The notes under the pieces were generated by a model. It was not told the DNA's origin, searched no databases, and saw only the letters and a list, made by a program, of their open reading frames with translations. From NCBI GenBank assembly GCA_900317025.1, contig ONFG01000011.1, positions 54,264-118,263 of the forward strand: a DNA stretch of 64,000 bases, written 5' to 3'. Position 1 is the stretch's first letter. Every line of letters begins with the position of its first letter. The position numbers and the translations under genes were made by a program. This document shows, in pieces, positions 1 to 7,225 of this stretch. This DNA is from an uncultured Eubacteriales bacterium (GTDB lineage Bacteria; Bacillota; Clostridia; Oscillospirales; Acutalibacteraceae).

Positions 1-11
1 TTTTTTACAAA

Positions 12-35
12 GCCCCTTCGCTTTCGCAAAGGGGC
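12..35 (-). terminator. Hairpin downstream of tRNA-Leu
   Basis: On the minus strand a stem of about 10 bp closed by a GAAA tetraloop (arms GCCCCTT and AAGGGGC) begins 5 nt after the tRNA CCA end. The tract after it is TTTGT, so it is a terminator with a weak U-run. Confidence 0.6.
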
Positions 36-40
36 AAGTT

Positions 41-126
41 TGGTGCGGGCGACAGGACTTGAACCTGCACACCGTACGGCACAAGAACCTAAATCTTGCG
101 TGTCTGCCAATTTCACCACGCCCGCA
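41..126 (-). tRNA. tRNA-Leu (anticodon UAG)
   Basis: An 86-nt cloverleaf reads on the minus strand. The acceptor arm is TGCGGGC paired with GCCCGCA and CCA is encoded. The anticodon loop is TTTAGGT inside a CAAGA/TCTTG stem, giving UAG. The long variable arm (TGCCGTACGGTG) is that of a class II tRNA, and the T arm carries GGTTCAAGTCC. It decodes CUN leucine codons. It has its own promoter upstream and a hairpin downstream. Confidence 0.97.
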
Positions 127-144
127 TATTGATCTGTTGTTATT

Positions 145-173
145 ATTTTACCATATTTTCGCTTAAATGTCAA
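145..173 (-). promoter_or_regulatory. Sigma-A promoter for tRNA-Leu
   Basis: TTGACA (168..173), 17-bp spacer, TAAAAT (145..150) on the minus strand, about 19 bp before the tRNA. The -35 box abuts the U-tract of the preceding gene's terminator. Confidence 0.85.
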
Positions 174-174
174 T

Positions 175-203
175 AAAACGCCCTCCGGAAAAACCGGAGG
201 GCG
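175..203 (-). terminator. Terminator of the anchored surface protein gene
   Basis: Perfect 10-bp G+C-rich stem (CGCCCTCCGG / CCGGAGGGCG) with a 5-nt loop, followed on the minus strand by TTTTATT. It lies 31 nt after the stop codon. Confidence 0.9.
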
Positions 204-234
204 AGAATCTACGTTTTAGCAGATCGGATAAGGA

Positions 235-1317
235 TTAGTCCTCAACCTTCTTGCGAGCAAAGAACATTGTTGCTGCTGCTGCAAGGAGAACTACTGCAAA
301 TGCAGCTGTGCCGGTTGTATCGCCCGTAGCTGCTGCAGCCTCTGTGGAAGCTGTTGCGCCGGAAGCTGTGCTTGTCGTTGTAGTTGTTGTGGAAGACTTT
401 GTTGTGCTGCCTGTTGTAGTTGTAGTTGTTTTGGAGCTTGTGTTAGAGCTTGTGTTGGAGCTTGTATTGGAGCTGGTGTTAGAGCTTGTGTTATCGCCGC
501 CCTCGTTATCCTTCTTGTCGTCGCTGCCTGCGGACGGCTTGATGAGCTTCTTAGCTTCAGCTTCCTTGGAGTCATAATCCTCTTTGCCTTCCTGGCCCTT
601 GAATGCCTGGAACTTAGCCCATACATCGTCAGCGTTTGTACCGAACTCGGAGATAGCGTTTGCAACCTTCTCCTCTGTGCAGCACTCAACGCCGCTCTTG
701 TCTTGAACACCCATCATCTTGTAAACATACTCAGCAACCGAAAGAGCCGGATCCTCGTTCGGAGCGAGGAAAGAACCAACGATGTTACCTGTGGAAGTAA
801 CAACCTTGTGTGCGCCGCAGTCAGAAGCGTTGTCAAATGTAACAACGATAGCTGTCTTATCACTGTCGACCGGGTTCTCTATTGCATCTGCAGCCATACG
901 AGCTGTATCGCCGAGAGCGTTCTCTGTAAGGATCGTATCGAAAGTCTGTGTACCTGTAGCCTGATCGTAGAAGATTACGAATACATCGCGGCCTGCTACT
1001 GCGTCGAAATCAAGTTCGTAGGACTCTACGATACCGTCTTCACCCTCAACAGCCGTGCCGTTTGTCTTCTTGGAGCCCCAGTTGTTCTCCGGAACCCAAC
1101 CGTCCTTGGAACCGTACAATGTGTCGCCGGATACAGGATCCTTAGCCCAGATATAGAAGCTGACCTTATCGGAATGATTCCAGTCGCCCATATCAAACTT
1201 AAATGTACCGGTTGCGCCGGACTTTTCTGCCTCAACCTCAGCAGCCGATGCAGAAACAGCAGCTGTAGAAGCGATCATGAGAGCAGCAAGTACTACACTG
1301 ATAAACTTCTTATTCAT
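235..1317 (-). CDS. Secreted, C-terminally anchored protein, starch-adherence-like, function unknown
   Basis: This is a 360-residue exported protein. A signal peptide (KK, a hydrophobic stretch, then SASA) covers about residues 1-25. Residues 30-135 contain aromatic-rich segments (WNHSDKVSFYIW, DGWVPENNW, VFVIFYDQ) that look like a small beta-sandwich binding module. A second region covers about 180-250. Residues 265-325 are a Ser/Thr/Asn linker with five NTSS repeats and Thr runs. The end has ATGD, a hydrophobic helix and ARKKVED, which resembles a degenerate sortase or membrane-anchor signal. A carbohydrate (starch) adherence role is suggested only by the modular plan and the amylases nearby; I do not recognise the central domains. 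The start has a strong AGGAGG site at 1326..1331, and the gene has its own promoter and terminator. Confidence 0.85.
   Translation of the reverse strand: MNKKFISVVLAALMIASTAAVSASAAEVEAEKSGATGTFKFDMGDWNHSDKVSFYIWAKDPVSGDTLYGSKDGWVPENNWGSKKTNGTAVEGEDGIVESYELDFDAVAGRDVFVIFYDQATGTQTFDTILTENALGDTARMAADAIENPVDSDKTAIVVTFDNASDCGAHKVVTSTGNIVGSFLAPNEDPALSVAEYVYKMMGVQDKSGVECCTEEKVANAISEFGTNADDVWAKFQAFKGQEGKEDYDSKEAEAKKLIKPSAGSDDKKDNEGGDNTSSNTSSNTSSNTSSNTSSKTTTTTTGSTTKSSTTTTTTSTASGATASTEAAAATGDTTGTAAFAVVLLAAAATMFFARKKVED
431..493 (-). repeat. 12-bp tandem repeats coding NTSS
   Basis: Five imperfect 12-bp units (TTGGAGCTTGTG-like on the plus strand) encode consecutive Asn-Thr-Ser-Ser in the linker of the anchored protein. 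Copy-number change would keep the frame and alter only linker length. Confidence 0.85.
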
Positions 1318-1376
1318 AACTTTTTCCTCCTGTGATTTTATTTGCTAAAAATAATAGGACAAATATCAGTAACAAC

Positions 1377-1405
1377 ATTATACAACATGGGTGCGGAAAA
1401 ATCAA
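1377..1405 (-). promoter_or_regulatory. Sigma-A promoter of the anchored protein gene
   Basis: TTGATT (1400..1405), 17-bp spacer, TATAAT (1377..1382), about 60 bp before the start codon. Confidence 0.75.
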
Positions 1406-1572
1406 TAGGTAAATTTAAAAAAAATTAACATTTTTTTAAAAACCGAACTGATTTTACTTTAGCAGGGTGAATCGAAGCGGACTTGTTTTGGTCAAATACT
1501 TTATTAACTCTGTATATTTTTGCTCGTTTTTGTGCTTTTTCCCTTTTGTCGCTTCAAGAGGGAAATAATGGC

Positions 1573-1605
1573 AAAAAGCGAGGTACGTCTGTATACCTCG
1601 CTTTT
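1573..1605 (-). terminator. Terminator of the intracellular GH13 gene
   Basis: Stem AAGCGAGGTA / TACCTCGCTT with an 8-nt loop, followed on the minus strand by a T-run and GC. A TTTTC tract on the other side could make it weakly bidirectional. Confidence 0.85.
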
Positions 1606-1653
1606 CATTATATTATGTCTGTCAATATCACGCTGCAGGCAAAGCCTTTAAAC

Positions 1654-3381
1654 TCATTCGTCGCTGTCAACGTATTCAAACTTAGGAACCATCCTGCCGT
1701 CGACCTCGATGTCTTCGAGGAAGCCCTTCGCAGAGCAGGTGAATATCAGGCCGTTGTTGAACAGCTCCTTGTAGATGATCGCCGGCTCGTGGTCATCGGT
1801 GTTCGTCGCGAGGGCGATAACGGCGAAGAGACTGCCGTCCCAGCTTCGGTATTTTCCGAGCTTTGCCTGGCGCTTTGCAGGATTTGCTTCATCATTATGA
1901 GCTGACGGCACTTGGGTTTCGCCCTGCTGCGCCTGCGCTTCGGCAACAGCCTTCTGCTCTTCGGTGTAGCTGTCGGCGATGATCCCGGACTGTAAGTCGC
2001 TGTCGGACTTTTCCTTGAAATCGTGATAATTGAAGTCGCCGTTGTGGAGAAGGAGCACTCTTGCGCCGTTGGCGGGGATCATAACGTTAGCGTGGTTATT
2101 CTCGACTCTGTACTCGCTGCCGTCAACGAGGACATCGGTCAGCACCGAGCCGCCGCTTATGGGGAAGTCGAGCCAGTATTCGTTATCGGTGATATTGAGT
2201 GCGACCAAAACGGTCTGGTCGCCGGTATAGCGCTTATAAACGAGCTGCTCGTTACGGATCATAACATTCTCATACTTGCCGCTGCAAAGCGCCGGGAAGC
2301 TCTTTCTCAAAGCCGAGAGCGCGCTGATGTGAGGCACGAGGGAATGGGTCTTTGCGAGCGGCGTATCAAGCTCGAGACACGGGCGAAGCATCTGATCACT
2401 CTCGCGCGTTCTTGTACCCTCTATCGCCCATTCGCTGCCGTAGTAGATCGACGGCACGCCAGGCATCGTGAACATCACGGTGTATGCGTTCTTGAGATGG
2501 GCGGGGTTGCGAAGAGTCGAGCCGATCCTGTTTACGTCGTGATTGTCGAGGAAGTTGTAAAGACAGAGGTTCTGATAAATGCCGCCGTTTGCGAACTGAC
2601 GCTGGAGAGAGTGGGCGATCTCGAAATAGTTCTTGTCGTTGTGGGAGGAATAGATACCTTTGTAGCACTCATAGTTCGTGACGGAATCCATCATCTCAGG
2701 GTTGGCCCAGCGGTTGTAGTCGCCGTGGATGATCTCGCCCATGAGCCAGAAGTCGGGGTCCTTGCTCTTGCAGAAGCGGCGCAGCGCGCGGAAGAAATTC
2801 GGCTCGATGCAGTCTGCCGCGTCAAGGCGCAGACCGTCTATCTTGAATTCGTCCATCCACATCGAAACGGCGCCGATGAGGTGGTCTACGACCGCCTGAT
2901 TGTAAAGGTTGAGCTTTACGAGGTCGTAGTGACCGCTCCAGCCCTCATACCAGAAGGGATCGTCGTAAGGGGAACGCCCGTTGAAGGTGAGGTTCTGGAA
3001 CCAGCCGCAGTACTGCGAGTTGGAGCCGTACTTCTGAACGTCCTTGAACGCCCAGAAATCTCTGCCGACGTGGTTGAAAACGCCGTCGAGGATTATTTTG
3101 ATACCGTTAGCGTGAAGCTCATCGCAAAGCTTCTTGAAGCTCTCGTTGTCGCCGAGGCGGCAGTCGATACGGTAGTAATCGCTTGTGTCGTAACCGTGCT
3201 TGAGAGACTCGAAAACCGGTCCGAGATAGAGCGCGTTCACGCCCATCCTTTTCAGGTGAGGGATCCACTCACCAAGCTTATCAAGCCGATATTCCGTTTT
3301 TCCGTCGTTGAACTCCGGGCAGCCGCAGAAGCCGAGCGGATAGATGTGGTAAAAAACGGAGTTATTAATCCATTGAGACAT
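1654..3381 (-). CDS. Cytoplasmic GH13 alpha-amylase-family enzyme fused to a DUF1653-like domain
   Basis: The 575-residue protein has no signal peptide, so it should act on maltodextrins or cyclodextrins in the cytoplasm. All GH13 signatures are present: DGVFNH (99-104), GLRLD with nucleophile Asp187, GE with acid/base Glu216, and FLDNHD with Asp282. A beta-sandwich C domain follows to about 450. After a low-complexity linker (about 465-510, rich in Glu and Gln), residues 511-575 read YRSWDG...YKELF...GFLEDIEVDG...PKFEYV, matching the DUF1653 pattern of small standalone proteins. The fusion is unusual. The exact substrate (maltodextrin glucosidase, neopullulanase or cyclomaltodextrinase) cannot be told from sequence alone. 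The ATG at 3381 follows AAAGGATG at good spacing. The gene stands alone with its own terminator. Confidence 0.9.
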   Translation of the reverse strand: MSQWINNSVFYHIYPLGFCGCPEFNDGKTEYRLDKLGEWIPHLKRMGVNALYLGPVFESLKHGYDTSDYYRIDCRLGDNESFKKLCDELHANGIKIILDGVFNHVGRDFWAFKDVQKYGSNSQYCGWFQNLTFNGRSPYDDPFWYEGWSGHYDLVKLNLYNQAVVDHLIGAVSMWMDEFKIDGLRLDAADCIEPNFFRALRRFCKSKDPDFWLMGEIIHGDYNRWANPEMMDSVTNYECYKGIYSSHNDKNYFEIAHSLQRQFANGGIYQNLCLYNFLDNHDVNRIGSTLRNPAHLKNAYTVMFTMPGVPSIYYGSEWAIEGTRTRESDQMLRPCLELDTPLAKTHSLVPHISALSALRKSFPALCSGKYENVMIRNEQLVYKRYTGDQTVLVALNITDNEYWLDFPISGGSVLTDVLVDGSEYRVENNHANVMIPANGARVLLLHNGDFNYHDFKEKSDSDLQSGIIADSYTEEQKAVAEAQAQQGETQVPSAHNDEANPAKRQAKLGKYRSWDGSLFAVIALATNTDDHEPAIIYKELFNNGLIFTCSAKGFLEDIEVDGRMVPKFEYVDSDE

Positions 3382-3586
3382 TCAGATTCATCCTTTCGTG
3401 ATGAAAAATAGTGTAAAAGTGTGCCGCTATTTAGGGCAGCTTGTATATTATACAACAAATTTTTAAAAAAAGCAACAGTAATTGAGCAAATTCACGAAAA
3501 AAATGTATGTATTTTATTATACATTTATTGGATTATGGGAAAAAACAAATCATCAGGACGCACCCTGCCCCAAGCATGAAGCCTAC

Positions 3587-3610
3587 CGAAAAGATCCGAT
3601 GGGCTTTTCG
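3587..3610 (-). terminator. Weak hairpin after yraN
   Basis: CGAAAAG and CTTTTCG arms with a 10-nt loop lie 45 nt past the yraN stop. The U-run is inside the arm, so termination is uncertain. Nothing else is evident between 3382 and 3654. Confidence 0.35.
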
Positions 3611-3654
3611 CATTCAGCTTATGTCAGCCGGCTTTGCGGCACGTTGACCGTTTT

Positions 3655-4047
3655 TTACAGGTACGTTCCCGTCTGCTCGACGGCGTTTTTTATGTAGTCG
3701 ATCTTTATAAGTGCGTTCGTGCGGCGGTCGACGATAACCTGTGCGCAGTCTATCCTCGGCTGCTTGTCGGTTCTGTGCTTTGTGAGATACTCGGCGACGG
3801 TACGCGTAAACTTGCGCAGCTTTGCCCCCGTTATGCTCTCGAAGCCGCCGACCATGGAGCTGCTCGTCCTCGTTTTGACCTCGACAAAGATAATGCGAAC
3901 CTCGTTTTCGGCGATGACGTCGATCTCACCGTAGCGGCAGGAGTAGTTCGTCGCAGCTATCGTGCAGCCGTGCGCCTTTAAGTAGTCGCAGACGTAGCGC
4001 TCGCCGAGCTTGCCGCGGCTGCGTATCTCAAAATCACGATCTTCCAT
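3655..4047 (-). CDS. yraN: YraN family protein (UPF0102), endonuclease-like fold
   Basis: The 130-residue protein matches the UPF0102/YraN family in length and motifs: GxxGE at the N terminus, then YGEIDVIA and FVEVKTR (about 40-60). The last two form the D-(x)n-ExK core of restriction-endonuclease-like nucleases. The cellular role is not settled; the family is very often next to rnhB, as here. The gene overlaps the end of rnhB by 14 nt, so the two are probably translationally coupled. Confidence 0.92.
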   Translation of the reverse strand: MEDRDFEIRSRGKLGERYVCDYLKAHGCTIAATNYSCRYGEIDVIAENEVRIIFVEVKTRTSSSMVGGFESITGAKLRKFTRTVAEYLTKHRTDKQPRIDCAQVIVDRRTNALIKIDYIKNAVEQTGTYL

Positions 4048-4648
4048 TTTTCTCGTAAAGCTTTCTTAAAAAGCTCGGGCGGTGGATAGGCGTTGCGCCG
4101 TATCTGAGGATAGCCTCAGTGTGGACCTTCGTGCCGTAGCCCTTGTGCTTTTCAAAGGCGTATTCGGGGTACCGAGCAGCGTATTCGAGCATGAGCCTGT
4201 CTCGGCTGACCTTTGCAAGTATCGACGCCGCTGCGACCGACATCGACCTTGCGTCGCCCTTTACTACCGCCTGACACGGGATTTCGAGCGGCGGCTTGCG
4301 GTTGCCGTCGATGATCGCAAAATCGGCAGGCACTGAGAGCGACTCCACGGCGCGCTTCATCGCGAGCATCGAGGCGTTGAGAATATTGATCTCTTCGATC
4401 TCCTCCACGCTTGCCCACGCAACGGAACAGGCGACCGCCTCTTCGAGGATAACGTCGAAAAGCTTTTCGCGCTTCTTCTCAGTGAGCTTTTTAGAGTCGT
4501 TCACTCCGTCTATGATCTTCCCCTCGGGCAGGATAACGGCGGCAGCGCAGACCGGCCCCGCAAGAGGACCTCTGCCCGCCTCGTCGACGCCGCAGATGTA
4601 TTTATATCCGTTTGAGGCGGCTTCCTTTTCAAATTCGAGCCAATCCAT
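4034..4648 (-). CDS. rnhB: Ribonuclease HII
   Basis: RNase HII removes ribonucleotides and the RNA strand of RNA-DNA hybrids in the cytoplasm. The 204-residue protein starts with the signature GVDEAGRGPLAGP, giving catalytic Asp22 and Glu23, and carries IDGNRKP and the later SVAAASILAKVSRD block. Length is normal for the family. It lies 14 nt after rbgA and overlaps yraN, so it belongs to the lepB-rbgA-rnhB-yraN unit. Confidence 0.97.
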   Translation of the reverse strand: MDWLEFEKEAASNGYKYICGVDEAGRGPLAGPVCAAAVILPEGKIIDGVNDSKKLTEKKREKLFDVILEEAVACSVAWASVEEIEEINILNASMLAMKRAVESLSVPADFAIIDGNRKPPLEIPCQAVVKGDARSMSVAAASILAKVSRDRLMLEYAARYPEYAFEKHKGYGTKVHTEAILRYGATPIHRPSFLRKLYEKNGRS

Positions 4649-4662
4649 ATTTCCACCTCGTC

Positions 4663-5721
4663 TTATTCGGGTAACTCAAGCGTTATGCGCCCGAGCTTCG
4701 CCGCGCGGAATTCGTCGAGCACCATTACCGCCGCGCGCTCCGTGTCGGGTTCGCCGCCGGAAACAAGCATCCCCCTCTTTTTCGCAATTGCGTCAAGAAG
4801 CTCGTGAGCCGGCGATCCGGCGATCTCTTCGGGCGTCAGCGAAAATCGCTCGCAGAAGACCTTTGTCGGGCGTGTGCGGAAGTATTCGAGAAGGCGGAGC
4901 GCAAGCTGCTCGGTGTCGGTAACGTCGTCCTTTACGGCGCCTGTGAAGGCAAGCTTTTCGCCGACGAGCTGGTCGTCAAACCTCGGCCAAAGGACACCCG
5001 GCGTGTCGAGAAGGTCGACGCTGACGCCGCCGCTGGTGAGCGTGAACCACTGGTTGCCTCGCGTAACGCCGGGGCGGTCTTCCGTTTTCGCCTTTGACGT
5101 TTTCGATATCCTGTTGATGAACGTCGATTTGCCGACGTTCGGGATTCCCACGATCATTACCCTGAGCGAACGGTTGACCATACCCTTCGACTTCCACATC
5201 TCGATCTTGTCGGCGAGAACGGAGCTTACGGCGCTCGTGAAATTGCCGATGCCGGCGCCCGTCTTGCAGTCAAGCTCGATAGCGCGCACACCCTGTTTTT
5301 TAAAATGCTCCGCCCACTGCTTTGTGGCTCTCGGGTCGGCAAGGTCGCACTTGTTCATGAGTATCACCCGCGGCTTGCTGCCGATCATTGAGGGCAGGTC
5401 GGGGTTGCGGCTCGACATCGGCACGCGCGCGTCGATGATCTCGGCAACGGCGTCAACAAGCTTTAAGTCCTCCTGGATCTTTCGCTTTGTTCGCGTCATG
5501 TGACCGGGGAACCACTGGATATACTGCGAATTCTCGCTTTTGCTTCCGTATTCCACCGGGCGCCTTTCGCGGCGGCTGCGGCGCGCCTCGGCGTGCTGAG
5601 CCTTGATCGCCGAGGGCTTGCGCTCGGATTTCGGGTTTCGGCTCTGACGGCTGCGCTGCTCGGCGTAGCGCTCACGTTTGCCCTTGATGCCGCCCTTTTT
5701 TGTACCCTTTGTATTCTTCAT
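4663..5721 (-). CDS. rbgA: Ribosome biogenesis GTPase RbgA/YlqF
   Basis: This circularly permuted GTPase is needed for late 50S subunit assembly. The permuted motif order is visible: WFPGHM near residue 70, NKCDLADP (G4), IPNVGKSTFINR (G1) and DTPGVLWPR (G3). A C-terminal RNA-binding helical region follows. Residues 1-65 are an added Lys/Arg-rich tail with many RRE and KR pairs, longer than the Bacillus protein; it may bind rRNA. The start at 5721 is preceded only by GGGTGAG. The order rplS-lepB-rbgA-rnhB is the usual clostridial one. Confidence 0.95.
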   Translation of the reverse strand: MKNTKGTKKGGIKGKRERYAEQRSRQSRNPKSERKPSAIKAQHAEARRSRRERRPVEYGSKSENSQYIQWFPGHMTRTKRKIQEDLKLVDAVAEIIDARVPMSSRNPDLPSMIGSKPRVILMNKCDLADPRATKQWAEHFKKQGVRAIELDCKTGAGIGNFTSAVSSVLADKIEMWKSKGMVNRSLRVMIVGIPNVGKSTFINRISKTSKAKTEDRPGVTRGNQWFTLTSGGVSVDLLDTPGVLWPRFDDQLVGEKLAFTGAVKDDVTDTEQLALRLLEYFRTRPTKVFCERFSLTPEEIAGSPAHELLDAIAKKRGMLVSGGEPDTERAAVMVLDEFRAAKLGRITLELPE

Positions 5722-5740
5722 GATATCAACTCACCCTTAT

Positions 5741-5773
5741 AAAAAAAGGACTTCTTTCGCAAGAAATCCTTTT
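5741..5773 (-). terminator. Terminator after lepB
   Basis: Stem AAAGGATTTCTT / AAGAAGTCCTTT closed by GCGA, followed by seven T on the minus strand. It lies 20 nt before the rbgA start, leaving no space for a promoter, so it may act as a partial terminator inside the operon. Confidence 0.85.
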
Positions 5774-5790
5774 GCTTTTCTATGCTGAAA

Positions 5791-6513
5791 TTACTGTACT
5801 TTGCCGAACTCATCGAACGGGTAGATCCTGTAGCGGACCTTGCCGATGATGTTCTCGTTCTCGATAAGACCTACCTCCGTAAAACGGCTGTCCTTCGAGA
5901 TCGGTCTGTTGTCGCCGAGAACGAATACGGTACCCTCTTCAACGTCTATGGGGAATTCGACGTCGCCGATCGCGGTCGTTTTGCCGTTGATGTAGTTTTC
6001 GTCGAGCACTATGCCGTCAACGATAACTTCGCCCGTTTCGCTGTTGATGTCGACCGTCTGACCGCCTACCGCGATAACCCTCTTCACAAGCGCCTTGTCA
6101 AGCTCCGCGCCGTGGCTTATTACCACGATATCGCCGACCTGCGGCTCGTAGTTAAGACCGGTGACGATGATCTTGTTCTTGTCCTGGAGCGTTTCGAGCA
6201 TTGAATCGCCGTCAACATCGACAAGACGGAAGCAGAACGTCATAAGCATTACCACAATTATCAGCGCAAACAGGAATGCCGAAGCCCAGTCAAAAAGGTT
6301 CGTCACAAAGCTTGACGCGCCGTCCTTGCGAGCTGCTTTTTTGTTTTTCTTTCTGCTTTTTTTGGTATCGGTCGCCTCTTCCTCTGAAAGCTCAAGGTCG
6401 ACCGGCTCGTCGTTTGAATTTACCGAAGCGAGATCCGGCACGTTATCATGCGCGGACTTTTCGCCCTCGGAGTTTTTCGGGTTTTCTACTTTATCGAATA
6501 TCTGTGTATCCAT
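5791..6513 (-). CDS. lepB: Signal peptidase I
   Basis: This membrane protease removes Sec signal peptides from exported proteins. Residues 1-75 are a charged cytoplasmic region (KKSRKKNKKAARK), longer than average. A single transmembrane helix (FLFALIIVVMLMTF) follows. The catalytic serine is in GDSMLETL and the catalytic lysine in LVKRVIAVGG; the late GDNRPISKDSR box is also present. A consensus promoter lies directly upstream and the start follows AGGGTGG. Confidence 0.96.
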   Translation of the reverse strand: MDTQIFDKVENPKNSEGEKSAHDNVPDLASVNSNDEPVDLELSEEEATDTKKSRKKNKKAARKDGASSFVTNLFDWASAFLFALIIVVMLMTFCFRLVDVDGDSMLETLQDKNKIIVTGLNYEPQVGDIVVISHGAELDKALVKRVIAVGGQTVDINSETGEVIVDGIVLDENYINGKTTAIGDVEFPIDVEEGTVFVLGDNRPISKDSRFTEVGLIENENIIGKVRYRIYPFDEFGKVQ

Positions 6514-6546
6514 TCCAAAACCACCCTAATCATAATCTGCCTATCC

Positions 6547-6575
6547 ATTATACTCTAAAACGAGGCGGGTGTCAA
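6547..6575 (-). promoter_or_regulatory. Consensus sigma-A promoter of lepB
   Basis: TTGACA (6570..6575), 17-bp spacer, TATAAT (6547..6552) on the minus strand, 34 bp before the lepB start. Confidence 0.92.
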
Positions 6576-6630
6576 GCGAAGTGCGGCGCGGTAAACGCCG
6601 GACAGCAAATTTAATCTTCCGTTCATTTTT

Positions 6631-6661
6631 AAAACGAAAAGAGGAGCTTTCGCCCCTCTTT
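6631..6661 (-). terminator. Terminator of rplS
   Basis: 10-bp stem (AAAGAGGGGC / GCTCCTCTTT, one G-U pair) with a GAAA tetraloop, followed by TTTTCGTTTT. Confidence 0.9.
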
Positions 6662-6674
6662 GGTGTTAGGATAA

Positions 6675-7025
6675 TCAAGCCTTAACGATCTTTTCCTTAA
6701 CCTTAGCTGCCTTACCCACTCTGTCACGGAGATAGTAGAGCTTAGCTCTTCTTACTTTACCGTGTCTGATAACCTTTACGTCCTTGACGTTCGGGCAGTG
6801 AAGCGGGAACACACGCTCAACGCCTACGCCGTATGCTACACGTCTTACCGTGAAGGTCTCGGCAACGCCGCTCGACTTCTTAGCGATGACAGTGCCTTCA
6901 AACATCTGGATTCTCTCTCTGTCACCCTCGCGAATGTTTACGCTTACTCTTACTGTGTCGCCTACACGGAAATCGGGAACTTCCTTCTTGACCGAATCGG
7001 CTGCGATCAACTTCAATGCATCCAT
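6675..7025 (-). CDS. rplS: Ribosomal protein L19
   Basis: The 116-residue L19 sits at the 30S-50S interface. It contains [22 protein letters not shown] and the basic end [19 protein letters not shown]. The ATG at 7025 is chosen over an in-frame start 39 codons upstream because a perfect AGGAGG lies at 7034..7039 and the encoded protein then begins at the family's normal position (MDALKLI). The gene has its own promoter, structured leader and terminator. Confidence 0.97.
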   Translation of the reverse strand: MDALKLIAADSVKKEVPDFRVGDTVRVSVNIREGDRERIQMFEGTVIAKKSSGVAETFTVRRVAYGVGVERVFPLHCPNVKDVKVIRHGKVRRAKLYYLRDRVGKAAKVKEKIVKA

Positions 7026-7174
7026 TTTAAAATCCTCCTGTAGTTTACAGACGTTCTTAACGCGTGGGAGTGAAGCAGCTCCCGCCGGACAGAGGACCGT
7101 CCGCTTCATTGTACGGCGAAATCGCCGGGCAGTGAATCGCATTGGGCGCAGAAATGCCCCAACGGTTCAAATGC
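7026..7174 (-). promoter_or_regulatory. Structured 5' leader of rplS, candidate L19 autoregulatory RNA
   Basis: About 150 nt of leader can fold into several helices: GGGC/GCCC, GGCGA/UCGCC, GGGAG/CUCCC, and a longer UGAAGC/GCUUCA pairing enclosing some of them. Firmicute rplS genes are known to carry an L19 leader; I could not match this one to the family consensus by eye. Confidence 0.45.
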
Positions 7175-7180
7175 TTATCA

Positions 7181-7209
7181 ATTATAACACAAACGGGCCG
7201 CAATTGCAA
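7181..7209 (-). promoter_or_regulatory. Sigma-A promoter of rplS
   Basis: TTGCAA (7204..7209), 17-bp spacer, TATAAT (7181..7186) on the minus strand. Confidence 0.85.
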
Positions 7210-7225
7210 CCCGTTAGTGAAAATA

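Larger units (their letters stand above)
1318..1653. other. Intergenic region, 336 bp
   Basis: It holds the leader and promoter of the anchored protein gene, an A+T-rich stretch (1405-1560) with no recognisable feature, and the terminator of the GH13 gene at 1573..1605. Confidence 0.8.

Noticed and set aside
431..493. Phase-variable repeat in the anchored protein
   Set aside because: The unit is 12 bp, so copy changes keep the frame. It is a linker-length repeat, not an on/off switch.
2023..3411. A 462-codon plus-strand open frame opposite the GH13 gene
   Set aside because: It is antisense to a gene with all GH13 motifs. Its translation is low in structure, rich in Val/Glu/Arg, and has no ribosome site or domain.
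3482..3697. A 71-codon plus-strand frame in the gap after the GH13 gene
   Set aside because: It has no ribosome site and runs into yraN; composition is not gene-like.
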